Assembly: GCA_903908495.1 (NCBI GenBank)
Contig: CAIVSK010000050.1
Span: 25,261 to 89,260, forward strand
Reading direction: 5' to 3'
Length of the DNA stretch: 64,000 nucleotides
Origin: Akkermansiaceae bacterium
GTDB taxonomy: Bacteria; Verrucomicrobiota; Verrucomicrobiia; Verrucomicrobiales; Akkermansiaceae
The position numbers were made by a program, and so were the translations under genes. Within the stretch, counting starts at the first letter, position 1, and every line of letters starts with the position of its first letter. This document shows positions 36,492 through 47,372 of the stretch, in pieces. The notes beneath the pieces were generated by a model. That model saw only the letters and a list, made by a program, of their open reading frames with translations. It was not told the origin of the DNA and searched no databases.

Positions 36492-39122
36492 ATGTATCCA
36501 CCCCTTCTCAGCCTGCTACCCGTACTTTTGTTAGTTCCACTCCAGGCCGCCGAATTCGCCGCCGCGCCCGGCCCGCGGGCCGATGGCTTGGAGCGTCTTG
36601 TCCGCGATTTCAGTGAACTTCCAATGGATGCACGGCGCAGCGTCGGGCCGCTATTCTGGCTGCACGGCGACGAGTCGAAGAGCCAGTTAGAGAACACCCT
36701 CGACAAGGTCGCCGAGGGCGGCAACGGGAGTTTCACCACCGAGTCCCGCCCGCACAGCGATTGGCTGGGCCCGAATTGGTTTCGCGATGTCGGCATCTGT
36801 CTGAACGCCGCCAAACAACACAACCTGCAACTGTGGATTTTCGATGAGAAGTGGTGGCCGAGCCAAGGCGTGGGTGGCAAGGTTCCGCCGCGCTATGCGG
36901 CCAAAAAGCTGCATGGCACTTTCACAGGGGTGACCGGACCCACCGTGTTTGAGGAAATTGGCTACGCCGGCGAGCGCTACATCGCCACCGTGGCCGGTCG
37001 CGTCGCCGCCGACGGTGCCATCGATGCCGGAAGTTTGTTGGATCTAGCGAAATTCATCGACGCTGGCAAGCTCGTGTGGACGGTGCCGGAGGGTGCTTGG
37101 AAGATCATGAAGTTCACCCATGTGCAGGCACCCGGCCTCGGCCAGGGCGGGGGCACGCAACTCAGCGTCGACGGCGCCAGCAAGGACTGCGTCGACTGGT
37201 TGCTGGAGACGGTCTATCAACCGCATTACGAGCACTTCAAGGCGGACTTCGGCAAGACCATCGCGGGGTTTTTCTATGATGAGCCGGAGACCCGTGGTGA
37301 CTGGGGCACCGGGTTGAACCCGGTCCTGGAGGAATTGGGAGTGGACTGGAAGAATGCGTATGTCGCCTACATCTTCCAATTGTCTGGCGAAGCCCAGGTG
37401 GCCGCCCGCTACCAATATCTGGAAGCGCGCGCCGAGACGTGGGGCCGCACGATGTATGGCGGCATCAGCCACTGGTGCGAGGAGCATGGGGTGCGCTCGA
37501 TCGGCCACTTCATGGAACACAGCAACATGTACACGCTGGATGCGTTTTGTGCCGGCGACCTGATGCGCGTCCAGAAATACACCAGCATGGGTGGCATCGA
37601 CGCGGTCTTTTCGCAATTCAAAATGGGCCAGCGGGCGGCCCGCGATGCACCGTGTTGGCAAACGCCCAAGTTGTGCAGTTCCATCAGCCATGCCTATGGC
37701 AAGCGCGACGATCAGGCGATGGTGGAGATTTTCGGTGCGCGGGGCCAGGACCTCACCTATCCGGAAATGAAATGGTGGGCCGATCACATGCAGGTGAGCG
37801 GGGTGAATTTCCTCATTCCGCACTCGTTCAACCCGCGTGCACCCTACGACAACGATTGCCCGCCGTATTTCGACAACGGCGGCTTCGAGCCGCGGTGGCC
37901 GCTCTATCGGGTGTTTGCCGATTACACCAGCCGCCTCAGCCTGATGCTCAGCGGCGGCCACCATGTGGCACCGGTCGCGCTCCTATCGCCGGGCCAGAGT
38001 GTGCAAATGGGCAAGCACGTCACCCTCGAACAAATCAGCGAGAGCCTGCAGGATTCCCTCTATGATTGCGACTGGCTGCCCTACGAAGTTTTTGAGAAAG
38101 ACATGACTCTAACCGACAAGGAGCTGCGCCTTCGTGCCGAATCCTACAAGGTGCTCATCGTGCCGCCGGTGGAGGTGATTCCCTACGCCACTCTAGCCAA
38201 AGCGCTGGCGTTTTTCCAACACGGTGGCACCGTCGTCGCGCACGGGTTCCTGCCCGGCAGGTCGGCCACGCCCGGCATGAGCGCCGCCGACATCGCCGCG
38301 TTGAACGAGGCGATTTGGGGCGCGGCCGCCCCGGGTCTAACGGTTTGCAAGACCACTCCTGCGGGTGGCCGTTCCTATCTGCTACCGGAGAGGCCCACAC
38401 CCGAGCAATTGCAGCAGGTGTTGGCTGGTGATGCTGGCATTCATCCCACGCTGGAAGTGATCGAAGGCGAGACGGACCACTGGCTGCACGTGCTGCACCG
38501 CGTCAAGGAGGGCCACGATGTGTTTTTCATAGCCAACCAGAATGATCGCGGCGGGCCGCGGGCCTTGCGCTTTCGCATCAACGCCATCGGTGAGCCGCAA
38601 TGTTGGGACCCGCTGCGCAATGAGATCACCACCCCGCGCTCGCGCCGCCTCGCACAGGATTCCGTCGAGGTCGATCTGACCCTTGCGCCGCTGGAAAGCG
38701 TGCTGCTTGTGTTCCGCGATGGACCTGGCGATGCGCCCGCCCGCCTGGAGACGGACACCCGCCCCGCAACGACAATAGCGGTCGCCCGCATCGTCTCGCC
38801 ACTGGTGCCGGGCCCGGTGCCGATTGCGGGCAAGCAGCCGTTTACTGCCAGCCCGATCCGGGCAGCGACCCCGTATGACGGCGTGTGCGAGCTGCCGACC
38901 ACAGTTGATCTAACCAAGGTTCGGATCTATCTGGAGGCTGCCGATCTGGCGCCGGAGGCGGCGGCGCGGGTGACCGTCAATGGCAGCGATGCCGGTGGGT
39001 TCATAGGCGCGCCGTTGCGGCTCGACATCACCCGCCTGCTCAAACCGGGAAAGAACACCCTGAGGCTAGAGCCATTCGCCCCCACCGGACTGCAGCTCGC
39101 GATCCATCCGATCTCGCGGTAG
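36492..39122 (+). CDS. Glycosyl hydrolase, GH106-like (alpha-L-rhamnosidase type), secreted
   Basis: VGPLFWLHGDESKSQLENTLDKVAEGG...LWIFDEKWWPSQGVGGKV...IAGFFYDEPETRGDWG...CEEHGVRSIGHFMEH. Confidence 0.75.
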   Translation: MYPPLLSLLPVLLLVPLQAAEFAAAPGPRADGLERLVRDFSELPMDARRSVGPLFWLHGDESKSQLENTLDKVAEGGNGSFTTESRPHSDWLGPNWFRDVGICLNAAKQHNLQLWIFDEKWWPSQGVGGKVPPRYAAKKLHGTFTGVTGPTVFEEIGYAGERYIATVAGRVAADGAIDAGSLLDLAKFIDAGKLVWTVPEGAWKIMKFTHVQAPGLGQGGGTQLSVDGASKDCVDWLLETVYQPHYEHFKADFGKTIAGFFYDEPETRGDWGTGLNPVLEELGVDWKNAYVAYIFQLSGEAQVAARYQYLEARAETWGRTMYGGISHWCEEHGVRSIGHFMEHSNMYTLDAFCAGDLMRVQKYTSMGGIDAVFSQFKMGQRAARDAPCWQTPKLCSSISHAYGKRDDQAMVEIFGARGQDLTYPEMKWWADHMQVSGVNFLIPHSFNPRAPYDNDCPPYFDNGGFEPRWPLYRVFADYTSRLSLMLSGGHHVAPVALLSPGQSVQMGKHVTLEQISESLQDSLYDCDWLPYEVFEKDMTLTDKELRLRAESYKVLIVPPVEVIPYATLAKALAFFQHGGTVVAHGFLPGRSATPGMSAADIAALNEAIWGAAAPGLTVCKTTPAGGRSYLLPERPTPEQLQQVLAGDAGIHPTLEVIEGETDHWLHVLHRVKEGHDVFFIANQNDRGGPRALRFRINAIGEPQCWDPLRNEITTPRSRRLAQDSVEVDLTLAPLESVLLVFRDGPGDAPARLETDTRPATTIAVARIVSPLVPGPVPIAGKQPFTASPIRAATPYDGVCELPTTVDLTKVRIYLEAADLAPEAAARVTVNGSDAGGFIGAPLRLDITRLLKPGKNTLRLEPFAPTGLQLAIHPISR

Positions 39123-39133
39123 GCGGGCTCCAA

Positions 39134-39240
39134 GGAGCGGCGATCTCCGAATCGCCGATCACGATCGTGAGCCAATACGGGAGGCCAGCCGCTTGTCATC
39201 GGCCCATCATGGGCTTGGGCGATTCGGAGATCGCCCCTCC
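39134..39240. repeat. Dispersed intergenic inverted-repeat element, copy 2 (23-bp arms)
   Basis: Left arm GGAGCGGCGATCTCCGAATCGCC (39134-39156), right arm GGCGATTCGGAGATCGCCCCTCC (39218-39240); reverse complement differs at one base; also shares CATCGGCCCATCATGGGC with 11831-11923. Confidence 0.88.
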
Positions 39241-39283
39241 ATGGCCCCATCATGGTTCGGGAGGACCGGAGACCTCCAATTTG

Positions 39284-42013
39284 TTAGGGCTTGTTGTCGA
39301 GCGTTAGATTGTCGAGGTAATAGACGGTCTTGGTGTCGGCATTGCTGACAAAGCCCAGCCACTCGAGTTGTTTCCACTGCGGGTCGCAGGGGAGATTGGA
39401 AAATTTCCGGGCTGGCTGGCCGGGCAGGCAAACTGCGAGGTCCCAGCTGGCGGTGGAGTGCTTGCCAACGCCGGCGGTGACCTCCAGATGGACCCACTGA
39501 CCCGCTGGGATGGCGGCGAGAATTTTCCCTGCGACGACGAGGTTGCCGCCCGTCACCGCCAGGCTCGGCCCGGTTCGATAGGGGGAGGCGGCATCCCGCC
39601 ACTCATGATAGAACTCGACCCCGGCCTCGGCCCGCAGGTCGAAGCTGCAGCGGCTGATGCCATCGCGATGACACGGCTCGAAGTAGAAATGCGGGTTGAA
39701 GCGGGCTTGCAGTCCGGGAGCATCGGTGATGCGCAGGCTGTGGGTGCCGCCCGCGGCTGTCTCATCGGTCACCGCGATCGAATCGCCTTTGTTCTCGACC
39801 TGGATTTTGGCGTCGCCGAGCGGGTTGTCGGCACCCGACTCGAAGTCGCAGTGCAAGCGGAGCGGTGGGGGCGGCGGTGCCGCGGGCGGAGTTGCCAGCG
39901 GCGGATAGCTGCGAGCGGCGGCCAATTGCTTCCACGCCGCATCGCCGTAAACGCCGGCACGGGTGAAATCAAAGGGCTTGAAACCGATCCCCGCCACGGC
40001 CGTGCTGGCAGGATTGGTGCGGAAGTCGCGGCTCTTCACATCGGCGAATTGCGGATCGGCAATCACCGAGCCCTCATCCTGCCCGGATTTCTGCCACTCC
40101 GCGAGCGGCTTGCCGGCGAAGTCAATTGGACCGGCGTCGGTCCGCCAATACAGGTTGTGGGACAACTTCACGTTGGGGTCGAGCCACTGGCCTTCAAATA
40201 ATCTGCCTTGATCCCACACCACGATGTTGTTAGAAAAGGTGAACGACAGATGGTCTTCCTTGCGGCTGCGTTGGAGTTGGAATTGGGAGGCGAAGGCGAA
40301 GATATTGTTGCGGATGATGTTGTCCTTGCCGTAGTGCTGATGGAAGCCGCCGGTTTTGGTGTTGTAAACGAGGTTGTTCTCCAGGGTGATGCCGCTGCTG
40401 CCTTCGTCGGTGTAGAGGCCCCAGCCGCCATAGATATAGCTTTGGATATCATGGCACACATTGTTGCTCACGGTGGTGCCTTCCGATGCGCCGAGCGTGT
40501 ACACCGCCCCCATGTCGCTGAGCACGCCGTAGCCGAGGTGATGGATGTGGTTGAAATCAATCGTGTTGCGCTTCGCCTGGCTTGGCGCATAGCCCCAACG
40601 CCAGCCGACAGACACCCCGGTGTAGCGGAAGTCGGCGATGTCGTTGTGGGTGACCTGGTTGTCGGCGCTGTGGCCGATCCACACGCCGATGGCGCCGCCG
40701 AAAATGTGGCCGCCGGATTGGATGATGTTATTGTCCACGATGCAGTGGCCGGTGCGCTCGGCCTCCGAGGGATTGTCGTTGTCCCAGCCTTGGCCGATGC
40801 GCACGCCGCCGGCACCGAGGTCGGTTAGCTGTGAGTGCTGCACCCGGCAATCGAGGCAGGCGCGGCGGAACCACACGCCGTACAACCCGGTGTGGCCGAT
40901 GTGGCAGTCTTCGATGGTTAGATCGCGCGCGGCGTCGGCCTGGATCACCGCCTCGATGCCGTGGGCGGCCTGGGAGTCGCCCTGGCCGTTTGGCGGGAGG
41001 CTGTAGCCGGCGTATTCAAAAGCAAGTCCCTTGAACGAGATGTGTTCGACAAGCCCGCCGTCGCCGCCCTTGAAGCGGACGAATTGGCTGGTGACCGGGG
41101 CGATCACCTGCGCACGGGTCATGTCTTCGCCTGGCAGCGGGATATAGGAAAGCGTGCCATCACGGGCGAGGAACCATTCGCCCGGCGCATCGAGCGCGGC
41201 GCGGAAATTCTCCAGATAATAGCGTTGATCACTGCCCCACTGGAAAAACGGCCACGGCGCGCCGGCGGTGGCAATGAGCATATTGGATCGGGCGTCCGCC
41301 GCCGCAATATGATGGCGCGACATTTCCCATGAGTGATAGACCACCGCCGTCACGTCGGCCAATTCCTCCTTCGACAAGCGGAACATCGCCGCCAAATCGT
41401 CGCCACGGCCGGCGATGGCACGGCTGGCCAGGTCTGCCTCCTTGCCGGTGAGCGGATCGATGCCGCGCGCCACCTTGTGCAGCATGTAATAATAGAATTG
41501 GTTGGGCGAGCGGGCGCGGGTGGCGCGGTTGCCGTTGACCCACAATTGTTCGAAGCGCCACTCGACGGGCACGCTGGTGCTCCACACACCGTCCGCGCCG
41601 GGCTTCCAGCCGCCCACGCCGCGGCCGCCTGTGAGAACCGGCCGCGCGCCGGCCTCCGCCTGGTAGGTCACCGGGGCCTCGGTGCTGCCGCTGTCGGCCG
41701 GGCCGAAGTCCACCGGTCCAGCCAGCGGATAGGTGCCAGCGGCGAAGCGGACCTGCACCGGGCGCTGCAGCGGCCCCTTTGCCTTGAGTTTGCGGATTGC
41801 ATCGCGGGCACCGGCCAGGCTGGCCAGCGGACCGTCGCTCGGCACGGCGGCTGGCCGGGCGGTGTGGCCTGACCATGCGTCGTTGCCATCCGGGGCGACG
41901 TGGAGGATGATCGGCTCGGCGGCGGGCGTGAGTGTGGCGGCGCTCAAGGCGAGGCCGGCCACCGCCAACAGCAGGCGCGCACGCGGATTGATAGATACCG
42001 GCAGCTTCAGCAT
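39284..42013 (-). CDS. Right-handed parallel beta-helix glycosidase-like protein (GH141-like) with C-terminal beta-sandwich segment, secreted
   Basis: [78 protein letters not shown]; many beta-helix Asn/Gly repeats. Confidence 0.75.
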   Translation of the reverse strand: MLKLPVSINPRARLLLAVAGLALSAATLTPAAEPIILHVAPDGNDAWSGHTARPAAVPSDGPLASLAGARDAIRKLKAKGPLQRPVQVRFAAGTYPLAGPVDFGPADSGSTEAPVTYQAEAGARPVLTGGRGVGGWKPGADGVWSTSVPVEWRFEQLWVNGNRATRARSPNQFYYYMLHKVARGIDPLTGKEADLASRAIAGRGDDLAAMFRLSKEELADVTAVVYHSWEMSRHHIAAADARSNMLIATAGAPWPFFQWGSDQRYYLENFRAALDAPGEWFLARDGTLSYIPLPGEDMTRAQVIAPVTSQFVRFKGGDGGLVEHISFKGLAFEYAGYSLPPNGQGDSQAAHGIEAVIQADAARDLTIEDCHIGHTGLYGVWFRRACLDCRVQHSQLTDLGAGGVRIGQGWDNDNPSEAERTGHCIVDNNIIQSGGHIFGGAIGVWIGHSADNQVTHNDIADFRYTGVSVGWRWGYAPSQAKRNTIDFNHIHHLGYGVLSDMGAVYTLGASEGTTVSNNVCHDIQSYIYGGWGLYTDEGSSGITLENNLVYNTKTGGFHQHYGKDNIIRNNIFAFASQFQLQRSRKEDHLSFTFSNNIVVWDQGRLFEGQWLDPNVKLSHNLYWRTDAGPIDFAGKPLAEWQKSGQDEGSVIADPQFADVKSRDFRTNPASTAVAGIGFKPFDFTRAGVYGDAAWKQLAAARSYPPLATPPAAPPPPPLRLHCDFESGADNPLGDAKIQVENKGDSIAVTDETAAGGTHSLRITDAPGLQARFNPHFYFEPCHRDGISRCSFDLRAEAGVEFYHEWRDAASPYRTGPSLAVTGGNLVVAGKILAAIPAGQWVHLEVTAGVGKHSTASWDLAVCLPGQPARKFSNLPCDPQWKQLEWLGFVSNADTKTVYYLDNLTLDNKP

Positions 42014-42072
42014 GCCACCAGATACCGGTTTGGCGCAACGCTTCTTGCAGGAACTCAGGCAGACGGGCACTC

Positions 42073-42993
42073 TCACCACGTCTTGAGCCGCAGGCCGATC
42101 TGGCCGAAGAGTGCGGCCTCGGGCGCCCGCTCAAACAGCGTGTCACCATTCGTCTTGGTGTATTCCAACTTGTTGCCGACGCTCAGTCCCACCCCGGCGG
42201 AGAGCCACAGCTTTTCGAACAGGTGGCGATCGGCGAACACACCGCACTGATAGGTCGTCAGCTCGATCGCCCGTGAGTTGCCAAGCGCGTCGTTGACGTT
42301 CCAGATGCCGCCGCCAGCTTCGGCGCGGAAACTGAACGACCAATCCGGCGAGTAGGTGTAGGCGGTGATGAAGCTCGGGCCGTAGATGCCGACGCGGAGG
42401 GCCTCATTGACGATCCAGTCGAAGCCGATGCCGGGGTAGAACGCAAGGTCGCCGTTGAGGTTGCAGACTGCGCCGCCGACGCCCACAATGAGGCTGTCGT
42501 TGACGCGGTATCCCGCGCCGGCGGCAAGGTCGACGGTAAACGCATCGCTGGTGACGTGCTGGAAATCCGAGGCGAGTCCGGCGTGCCCCCAAAGTCCGTA
42601 GAGCCAAGGCGAACTCTTGGTCAGGTGGACCGCAGCGGCGCTCAGGCCGATGGAAGTGAGGTCATCATCGTGAAATGGCGAGCCCGCCGGGGTGCCATGA
42701 AGGCTGAGGTTGGTCCGGGTGAATTCGGCCAGCGGTACCAACAGCCAGTCGTCGGCCAGCGGAATCGGCCTGGACAGCATTGTGCGCAGGTCAAACTCGC
42801 TCACCGCCAGGCGGCCCTGACCGTGGCCGAGGTCCATGTCACCCGTATGGTTGAAGGTCAGGTGCGCAGCATCAAAGTCGGGAAGACTGACGTCTGAGGC
42901 TTGGGGCGAATCGGAAAGGGCATATTTTGAGTCCTGAGCCGAAGCGGCAAGGCTGCAAAGCGCCATTATTGCTAGAGTGGTCCTGCATCGCAT
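42073..42993 (-). CDS. Outer membrane beta-barrel protein (DUF6268-like)
   Basis: Signal peptide [20 protein letters not shown]; alternating amphipathic strands; C-terminal [12 protein letters not shown] ending aromatic. Confidence 0.65.
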   Translation of the reverse strand: MRCRTTLAIMALCSLAASAQDSKYALSDSPQASDVSLPDFDAAHLTFNHTGDMDLGHGQGRLAVSEFDLRTMLSRPIPLADDWLLVPLAEFTRTNLSLHGTPAGSPFHDDDLTSIGLSAAAVHLTKSSPWLYGLWGHAGLASDFQHVTSDAFTVDLAAGAGYRVNDSLIVGVGGAVCNLNGDLAFYPGIGFDWIVNEALRVGIYGPSFITAYTYSPDWSFSFRAEAGGGIWNVNDALGNSRAIELTTYQCGVFADRHLFEKLWLSAGVGLSVGNKLEYTKTNGDTLFERAPEAALFGQIGLRLKTW

Positions 42994-43151
42994 AGGGTGT
43001 CAGGATAGGTTGGGTTTATGGGCGATGCAAGCCCAAGTTACTGGAATTGCCCGCTTGTGGCGCCGCTGGAATGTGTTATGTAATGCCGCGCCGCTGGTGT
43101 TCACACTGGACCTGGCGGCTCCCCCGCAACCCCTGCCACTGCATCCCCGCC

Positions 43152-44435
43152 ATGTCCCACAAGCTTGAAACCATCGCCCTGCACGGCGGCTACGCCGGAG
43201 ACCCCTGCTCGCGCTCCGCTGCGGTGCCGCTGTATCGCACCAGTTCGTTCGTCTTCACCAGCACCGAGCAGGCCGCCAATCTTTTCGCCCTGCGCGAACT
43301 CGGCAACATATACACCCGCATCACCAATCCCACCACCGAGGTGTTGGAAAAACGCGTCGCCTTGCTTGAAGGGGCGCCGGAACTCGGCGGCCTCGCGGTG
43401 GCCTCCGGCACCAGCGCGGTGTTTTACGCGATCATCAATTTGGCCAAGGCCGGCGACAACATCGTCTCCGCCCGCAACCTCTACGGCGGCACCTACACTC
43501 AGTTCAAGGACATCCTGCCCGACCTCGGCATCGAGGTGCGCTTCGTCGATTCCAACGACCCGGAGAATTTTGCCAAGGCGATCGACTCGAACACTCGCGC
43601 GCTGTTCACCGAAACGGTGTCCAATCCCGCCCTCGAAGTGGCCGACTTGGAGAAAATCGCCGACATTGCCCACGCCCACGGCCTGCCGCTGATCGTCGAT
43701 GCCACGTTTTCGACGCCCTATTTGACCCGACCGATCGATTTCGGCGCGGACATCGTCGTGCATTCCCTGACCAAATGGTTTGGCGGCCATGGCGCCGGCA
43801 TCGGCGGCATCATCGTCGACAGCGGCAAATTCAATTGGGCAGCCGGCAAGCACCCGCTCTACGACCAACCCGACAACGGCTATCACGGTTTGCGCTGGGG
43901 CCACGACCTGCCGCCGGCACTCGCCCCGCTCGCATTCATTTTGCGAGCCCGCACGGTGCCCTTGCGCAATCTCGGCGCGGCCATCTCGCCGGACAACTCG
44001 TGGTTCCTGCTGCAAGGCATCGAGACGCTGGGCCTGCGCATGGAGCGCCACACCCAGAACTCGCTCAGCGTCGCCAAGCACCTGCAAAATCACCCGCAGG
44101 TCAGCTGGGTCCGCTACCCCGGCCTGGCCGACGATTCCCAACACGCGCTGAGCCAGAAATACCTCAACGGCAAGGGCGGCGGCATGGTCGTCTTCGGCAT
44201 CAAGGGCGGCATGGAGGCCGGTAAAAAATTCATCGAAAGCCTGCGCGTCTTCAAGCATCTGGCCAATGTTGGCGACGCCAAGAGCCTAGCCATTCACAGC
44301 GCCTCGACCACCCACTCCCAACTCAACGCCGAGCAACAGGCCGCGGCCGGCATCACCCCGGACCTCATCCGCCTCTCGGTCGGCATCGAGCACATCGACG
44401 ACATCCTGGCGGATATCGATCAAGCGCTGGGCTGA
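43152..44435 (+). CDS. metY: O-acetylhomoserine sulfhydrylase / aminocarboxypropyltransferase (PLP Cys/Met metabolism family)
   Basis: LETIALHGGY...PLYRTSSFVF...YTRITNPTTEVLEKRVALLEG...VHSLTKWFGGHGAGIGGIIVD. ORF track starts at 43047. Confidence 0.93.
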   Translation: MSHKLETIALHGGYAGDPCSRSAAVPLYRTSSFVFTSTEQAANLFALRELGNIYTRITNPTTEVLEKRVALLEGAPELGGLAVASGTSAVFYAIINLAKAGDNIVSARNLYGGTYTQFKDILPDLGIEVRFVDSNDPENFAKAIDSNTRALFTETVSNPALEVADLEKIADIAHAHGLPLIVDATFSTPYLTRPIDFGADIVVHSLTKWFGGHGAGIGGIIVDSGKFNWAAGKHPLYDQPDNGYHGLRWGHDLPPALAPLAFILRARTVPLRNLGAAISPDNSWFLLQGIETLGLRMERHTQNSLSVAKHLQNHPQVSWVRYPGLADDSQHALSQKYLNGKGGGMVVFGIKGGMEAGKKFIESLRVFKHLANVGDAKSLAIHSASTTHSQLNAEQQAAAGITPDLIRLSVGIEHIDDILADIDQALG

Positions 44436-44443
44436 GAGCGGCG

Positions 44444-45229
44444 TCAGAGGTCGCCGAACTTGAGAAAACGGGCGGTGGTTTCGGCCAGCCAGGCCTCGTT
44501 TTCCCAAGGGACGCGGTGGCCGGCCGCCGGTGCCACCGCCAGCCGCGAGTGCGGCGAGAGGCTGGCAGCCCGTTCGGCCAGCGTGCGAAATGCGTCGTCC
44601 TGCGCCCCAGCCACCCACAGCACGGGAATGCGGATCTCGCCGAGCCGGTCCCACAGCGATTGTTGCGCGCCCAGCGACCAATCGATAAAACTGCGGGCCA
44701 CTTCGCGGCGCCGCGTGACCAAGCTGCGGGACGCCTGGGCATCCCGGATCGCCGTGGCACCCAGCACCGGCTGGGCATTCCACGCGTCGAGAAATAGCGG
44801 CCAATCCCCGCCAAACGCCCGCCGCGCCCACTCCCCATCCGCCGCCTGCCGCGCCTCGCGCTGCGCTGCGGAATCCAGGCCCGGATGCGCCGATATCAGC
44901 ACTGCCGCTTGCCACGAGTGGTCCGGTTCTAACAAAGAATACAGTGCCAGCCGGCCGCCCATCGAGTAGCCGACCAATGAGCGCCCGCTGCCGCGAAACA
45001 CCTTGCCGCCCGCATCCGCATTGAGCGCCTTGCCAAAATCCTCCAGCGCCAACGGAGCGCTCTCCAGAAAGCGCCACAAGTCCACCGCGCGGCTGCCGAT
45101 GCCGGCCGCCGCCAAGCGCTTGGCAAACCCGCGCCAATCCGCCGCCACTCCCACCGCCCCGTGCAGGCACCAGCATTCCAGCGGCCCGGCTTCACGGCAT
45201 TCGTCAGCTTGTTTTGAGTATTGCAGCAT
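44444..45229 (-). CDS. Alpha/beta hydrolase, MenH-like
   Basis: WCLHGAVGVAADWRGFAKRL; nucleophile elbow GYSMGGRLALY; AGHRVPWENEAW. Confidence 0.8.
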   Translation of the reverse strand: MLQYSKQADECREAGPLECWCLHGAVGVAADWRGFAKRLAAAGIGSRAVDLWRFLESAPLALEDFGKALNADAGGKVFRGSGRSLVGYSMGGRLALYSLLEPDHSWQAAVLISAHPGLDSAAQREARQAADGEWARRAFGGDWPLFLDAWNAQPVLGATAIRDAQASRSLVTRRREVARSFIDWSLGAQQSLWDRLGEIRIPVLWVAGAQDDAFRTLAERAASLSPHSRLAVAPAAGHRVPWENEAWLAETTARFLKFGDL

Positions 45230-45426
45230 GGTGGGAAGAGCGGCAGGATGCTGTTTCCCGGTGAAATTTCCAAGCCTATCTTTCTGCGGCGGGCGTCGCC
45301 CAGCGGGAGTCCTCGGCGTCCAGATGTCCACCACCGGCGGGCTCACCACGGCCATGGAGCATCGCGCTTGCGCCGCTCCGTGGTAAAAAGTCCACCGACA
45401 TTTTTTTGAAAAAGTCAGGATTTCGC

Positions 45427-45455
45427 TTGCCAAGAGCCGGTCGTTTCCCTATTTC
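45427..45455 (+). promoter_or_regulatory. Candidate sigma70-type promoter for rpsB (TTGCCA-N17-TATTTC)
   Basis: Read by eye upstream of rpsB, preceded by the A/T-rich tract TTTTTTTGAAAAA. Confidence 0.35.
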
Positions 45456-45567
45456 CGCAGCCCCTCCTCGCGCCGCATTTCAACCAACGAAGATCCGGGG
45501 GGACCCTGCATGCGGCAGATCTTCAAGCATCGCCCGGCCTGATTCAAGGCGGGAAACCAATCATATC

Positions 45568-46251
45568 ATGATCAACGAACTCATCACCGAAATGGTGGAC
45601 GCCGGCGTCCATTACGGCCATCAGACCAAGAAATGGAACCCGCGCATGAAGCCTTACCTGATGAAGGACAAAGGCGGCATCTACATCATCAACCTGGAGA
45701 AAACCGTCCTCTGCCTCGATAAGGCCGCCGATTTCCTCTCCGATCTCGTCGGCAAAGGCCGCAAAGTCCTCTTCGTCGGCTGCAAACGCCAAGCCCAGGA
45801 CGCCATCCGCGAAGCTGCGGAAGCCACCGGCCAATACTACGTCAACCACCGCTGGCTCGGCGGCATGCTCACCAACTCGGCCACCGTGCGTAAGAGCATC
45901 GAGCGCCTCAAGTACCTCGAAACCATCGAGAAACAGCCCGAGTTCAAGGCGATGTCCAAAAAGGAACTCGCCGCCCTCGGCCGCGAACGCGAAAAACTCC
46001 TGCGCAACCTCCGCGGCGTGCGCGACATGGACAAGAAGCCGGATGCCGTGGTCATCGTCGACTCCGCCCGTGAAACCATCGCTGTGGCCGAAGCCCGCCG
46101 CCTGGAAATCCCCATCATCGCCATCGTCGATACCAACGCCGATCCATCCATCATCAACTTCCCGATCCCCGGCAATGATGATGCCATCCGCTCCATCCGC
46201 ATCATCCTCCAGAACCTGGTCGATGCCATGGTCGCAGGCCGCAAGGCTTAA
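45568..46251 (+). CDS. rpsB: 30S ribosomal protein S2
   Basis: MVDAGVHYGHQTKKWNPRMKPYL...VNHRWLGGMLTNSATVRKSI...PDAVVIVDSARETIAVAEARRLEIPIIAIVDTNADP. Confidence 0.97.
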   Translation: MINELITEMVDAGVHYGHQTKKWNPRMKPYLMKDKGGIYIINLEKTVLCLDKAADFLSDLVGKGRKVLFVGCKRQAQDAIREAAEATGQYYVNHRWLGGMLTNSATVRKSIERLKYLETIEKQPEFKAMSKKELAALGREREKLLRNLRGVRDMDKKPDAVVIVDSARETIAVAEARRLEIPIIAIVDTNADPSIINFPIPGNDDAIRSIRIILQNLVDAMVAGRKA

Positions 46252-46275
46252 CCCCAATCCGTCTCCTTTCCCACC

Positions 46276-46310
46276 GGGCGGCTCCTCATCCGGGAGCCGC
46301 CCGCCTTTTC
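46276..46310 (+). terminator. Intrinsic-terminator-like hairpin between rpsB and tsf
   Basis: GGGCGGCTCC-tcatccg-GGAGCCGCCC followed by GCCTTTTC. Confidence 0.75.
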
Positions 46311-46330
46311 TAACAAATACACATCCCGCC

Positions 46331-47197
46331 ATGATTACCGCTGCCATTGTCAAAGAACTCCGCGATAAAACCAACGCCGGCATGATGGACTGCAAGAAAG
46401 TCCTCACCGAGACCAACGGCGATATCGAGGCCTCCATCAAACTGCTGCGTGAGCGCGGCATCGCCAAGGCCGGTGCCAAGGCCGACCGCGCCGCCACCGA
46501 GGGCATCATCGTCGCCCGCGTCAATCCGGCCGCCGATGCCGGCCTCATGTTGGAACTCAACTGCGAAACGGATTTCGTTTCCAAGAACGAGAGCTTTCAA
46601 ACCTTCGTCCACGGGATTGCCGACGCGCTCGTCGCCGCCGACGCCGCCGACCACGCCGCCGCCCTCGCCGTCCAGCACGGCGAATATAGCATCGATGACA
46701 CGGTCAAGGCCAAGGTCGTCGAAGTTGGCGAAAACCTCCAATTCCGCAAGTACGTCCGTTTCGATGCCGCCCCCGGTGGTGTCATCGGCTCTTACATCCA
46801 CATGGGTGGCAAGGTCGGCGTGCTCATCGAGGTGGGCACCACCCAGGCGGCCACCGCCGCCAACCCGATCTTCCGCGACCTCGTCAAGGACCTCACCCTC
46901 CACATCGCCGCCTGCGCTCCCAAGGGCCTTTCCCGCGACGATATCCCGGAAGCGGTGGTCGAAAATGAAAAGGACATTTTCCGCGCCCGCCTCATCGCTG
47001 AGGGCAAGCCGGCCGCCATGATTGAAAACATCCTCAAGGGCCAGCTCGGCAAGTTCTACGCCGAGAGCTGCTTCCTCGAGCAGGGCTTCGTCAAGGACAC
47101 CGACATCACCGTCACCAAGCTCCTCGCCGCCAAGGGCACCGAACTCGGCGACACCCTCACCGTCACCCGCTTCGTCCGCTTCGGCCTCGGCGAGTAA
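46331..47197 (+). CDS. tsf: Elongation factor Ts
   Basis: VKELRDKTNAGMMDCKKVLTETNGDIEASIKLLRERGIAKAGAKADRAATEG; LELNCETDFVSKNESF. Confidence 0.97.
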   Translation: MITAAIVKELRDKTNAGMMDCKKVLTETNGDIEASIKLLRERGIAKAGAKADRAATEGIIVARVNPAADAGLMLELNCETDFVSKNESFQTFVHGIADALVAADAADHAAALAVQHGEYSIDDTVKAKVVEVGENLQFRKYVRFDAAPGGVIGSYIHMGGKVGVLIEVGTTQAATAANPIFRDLVKDLTLHIAACAPKGLSRDDIPEAVVENEKDIFRARLIAEGKPAAMIENILKGQLGKFYAESCFLEQGFVKDTDITVTKLLAAKGTELGDTLTVTRFVRFGLGE

Positions 47198-47319
47198 GCC
47201 AGCGTCATTGTCCTCCCCCAAACGCCCGTCACCCGCTCGGTGATGGGCTAGCCGTTGGCTTGGGGGGGCGAGCCTGTGGTGGGGTGAACCGGGCTCACCA
47301 AGCAGTCGTCGGCTCACCC

Positions 47320-47350
47320 CGCAGGGACCGTTTTGAAGACTGTCCCTGCG
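47320..47350. repeat. Inverted repeat in tsf-cimA convergent intergenic region
   Basis: CGCAGGGAC (47320-47328) / GTCCCTGCG (47342-47350), 13-nt loop, no T tract. Confidence 0.8.
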
Positions 47351-47372
47351 CGACTTCACACGCCTTGCGCAT

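Noticed and set aside
42994-43151. SAM riboswitch upstream of metY
   Set aside because: I could not identify a convincing SAM-I/II core or terminator; an Infernal scan would be needed.
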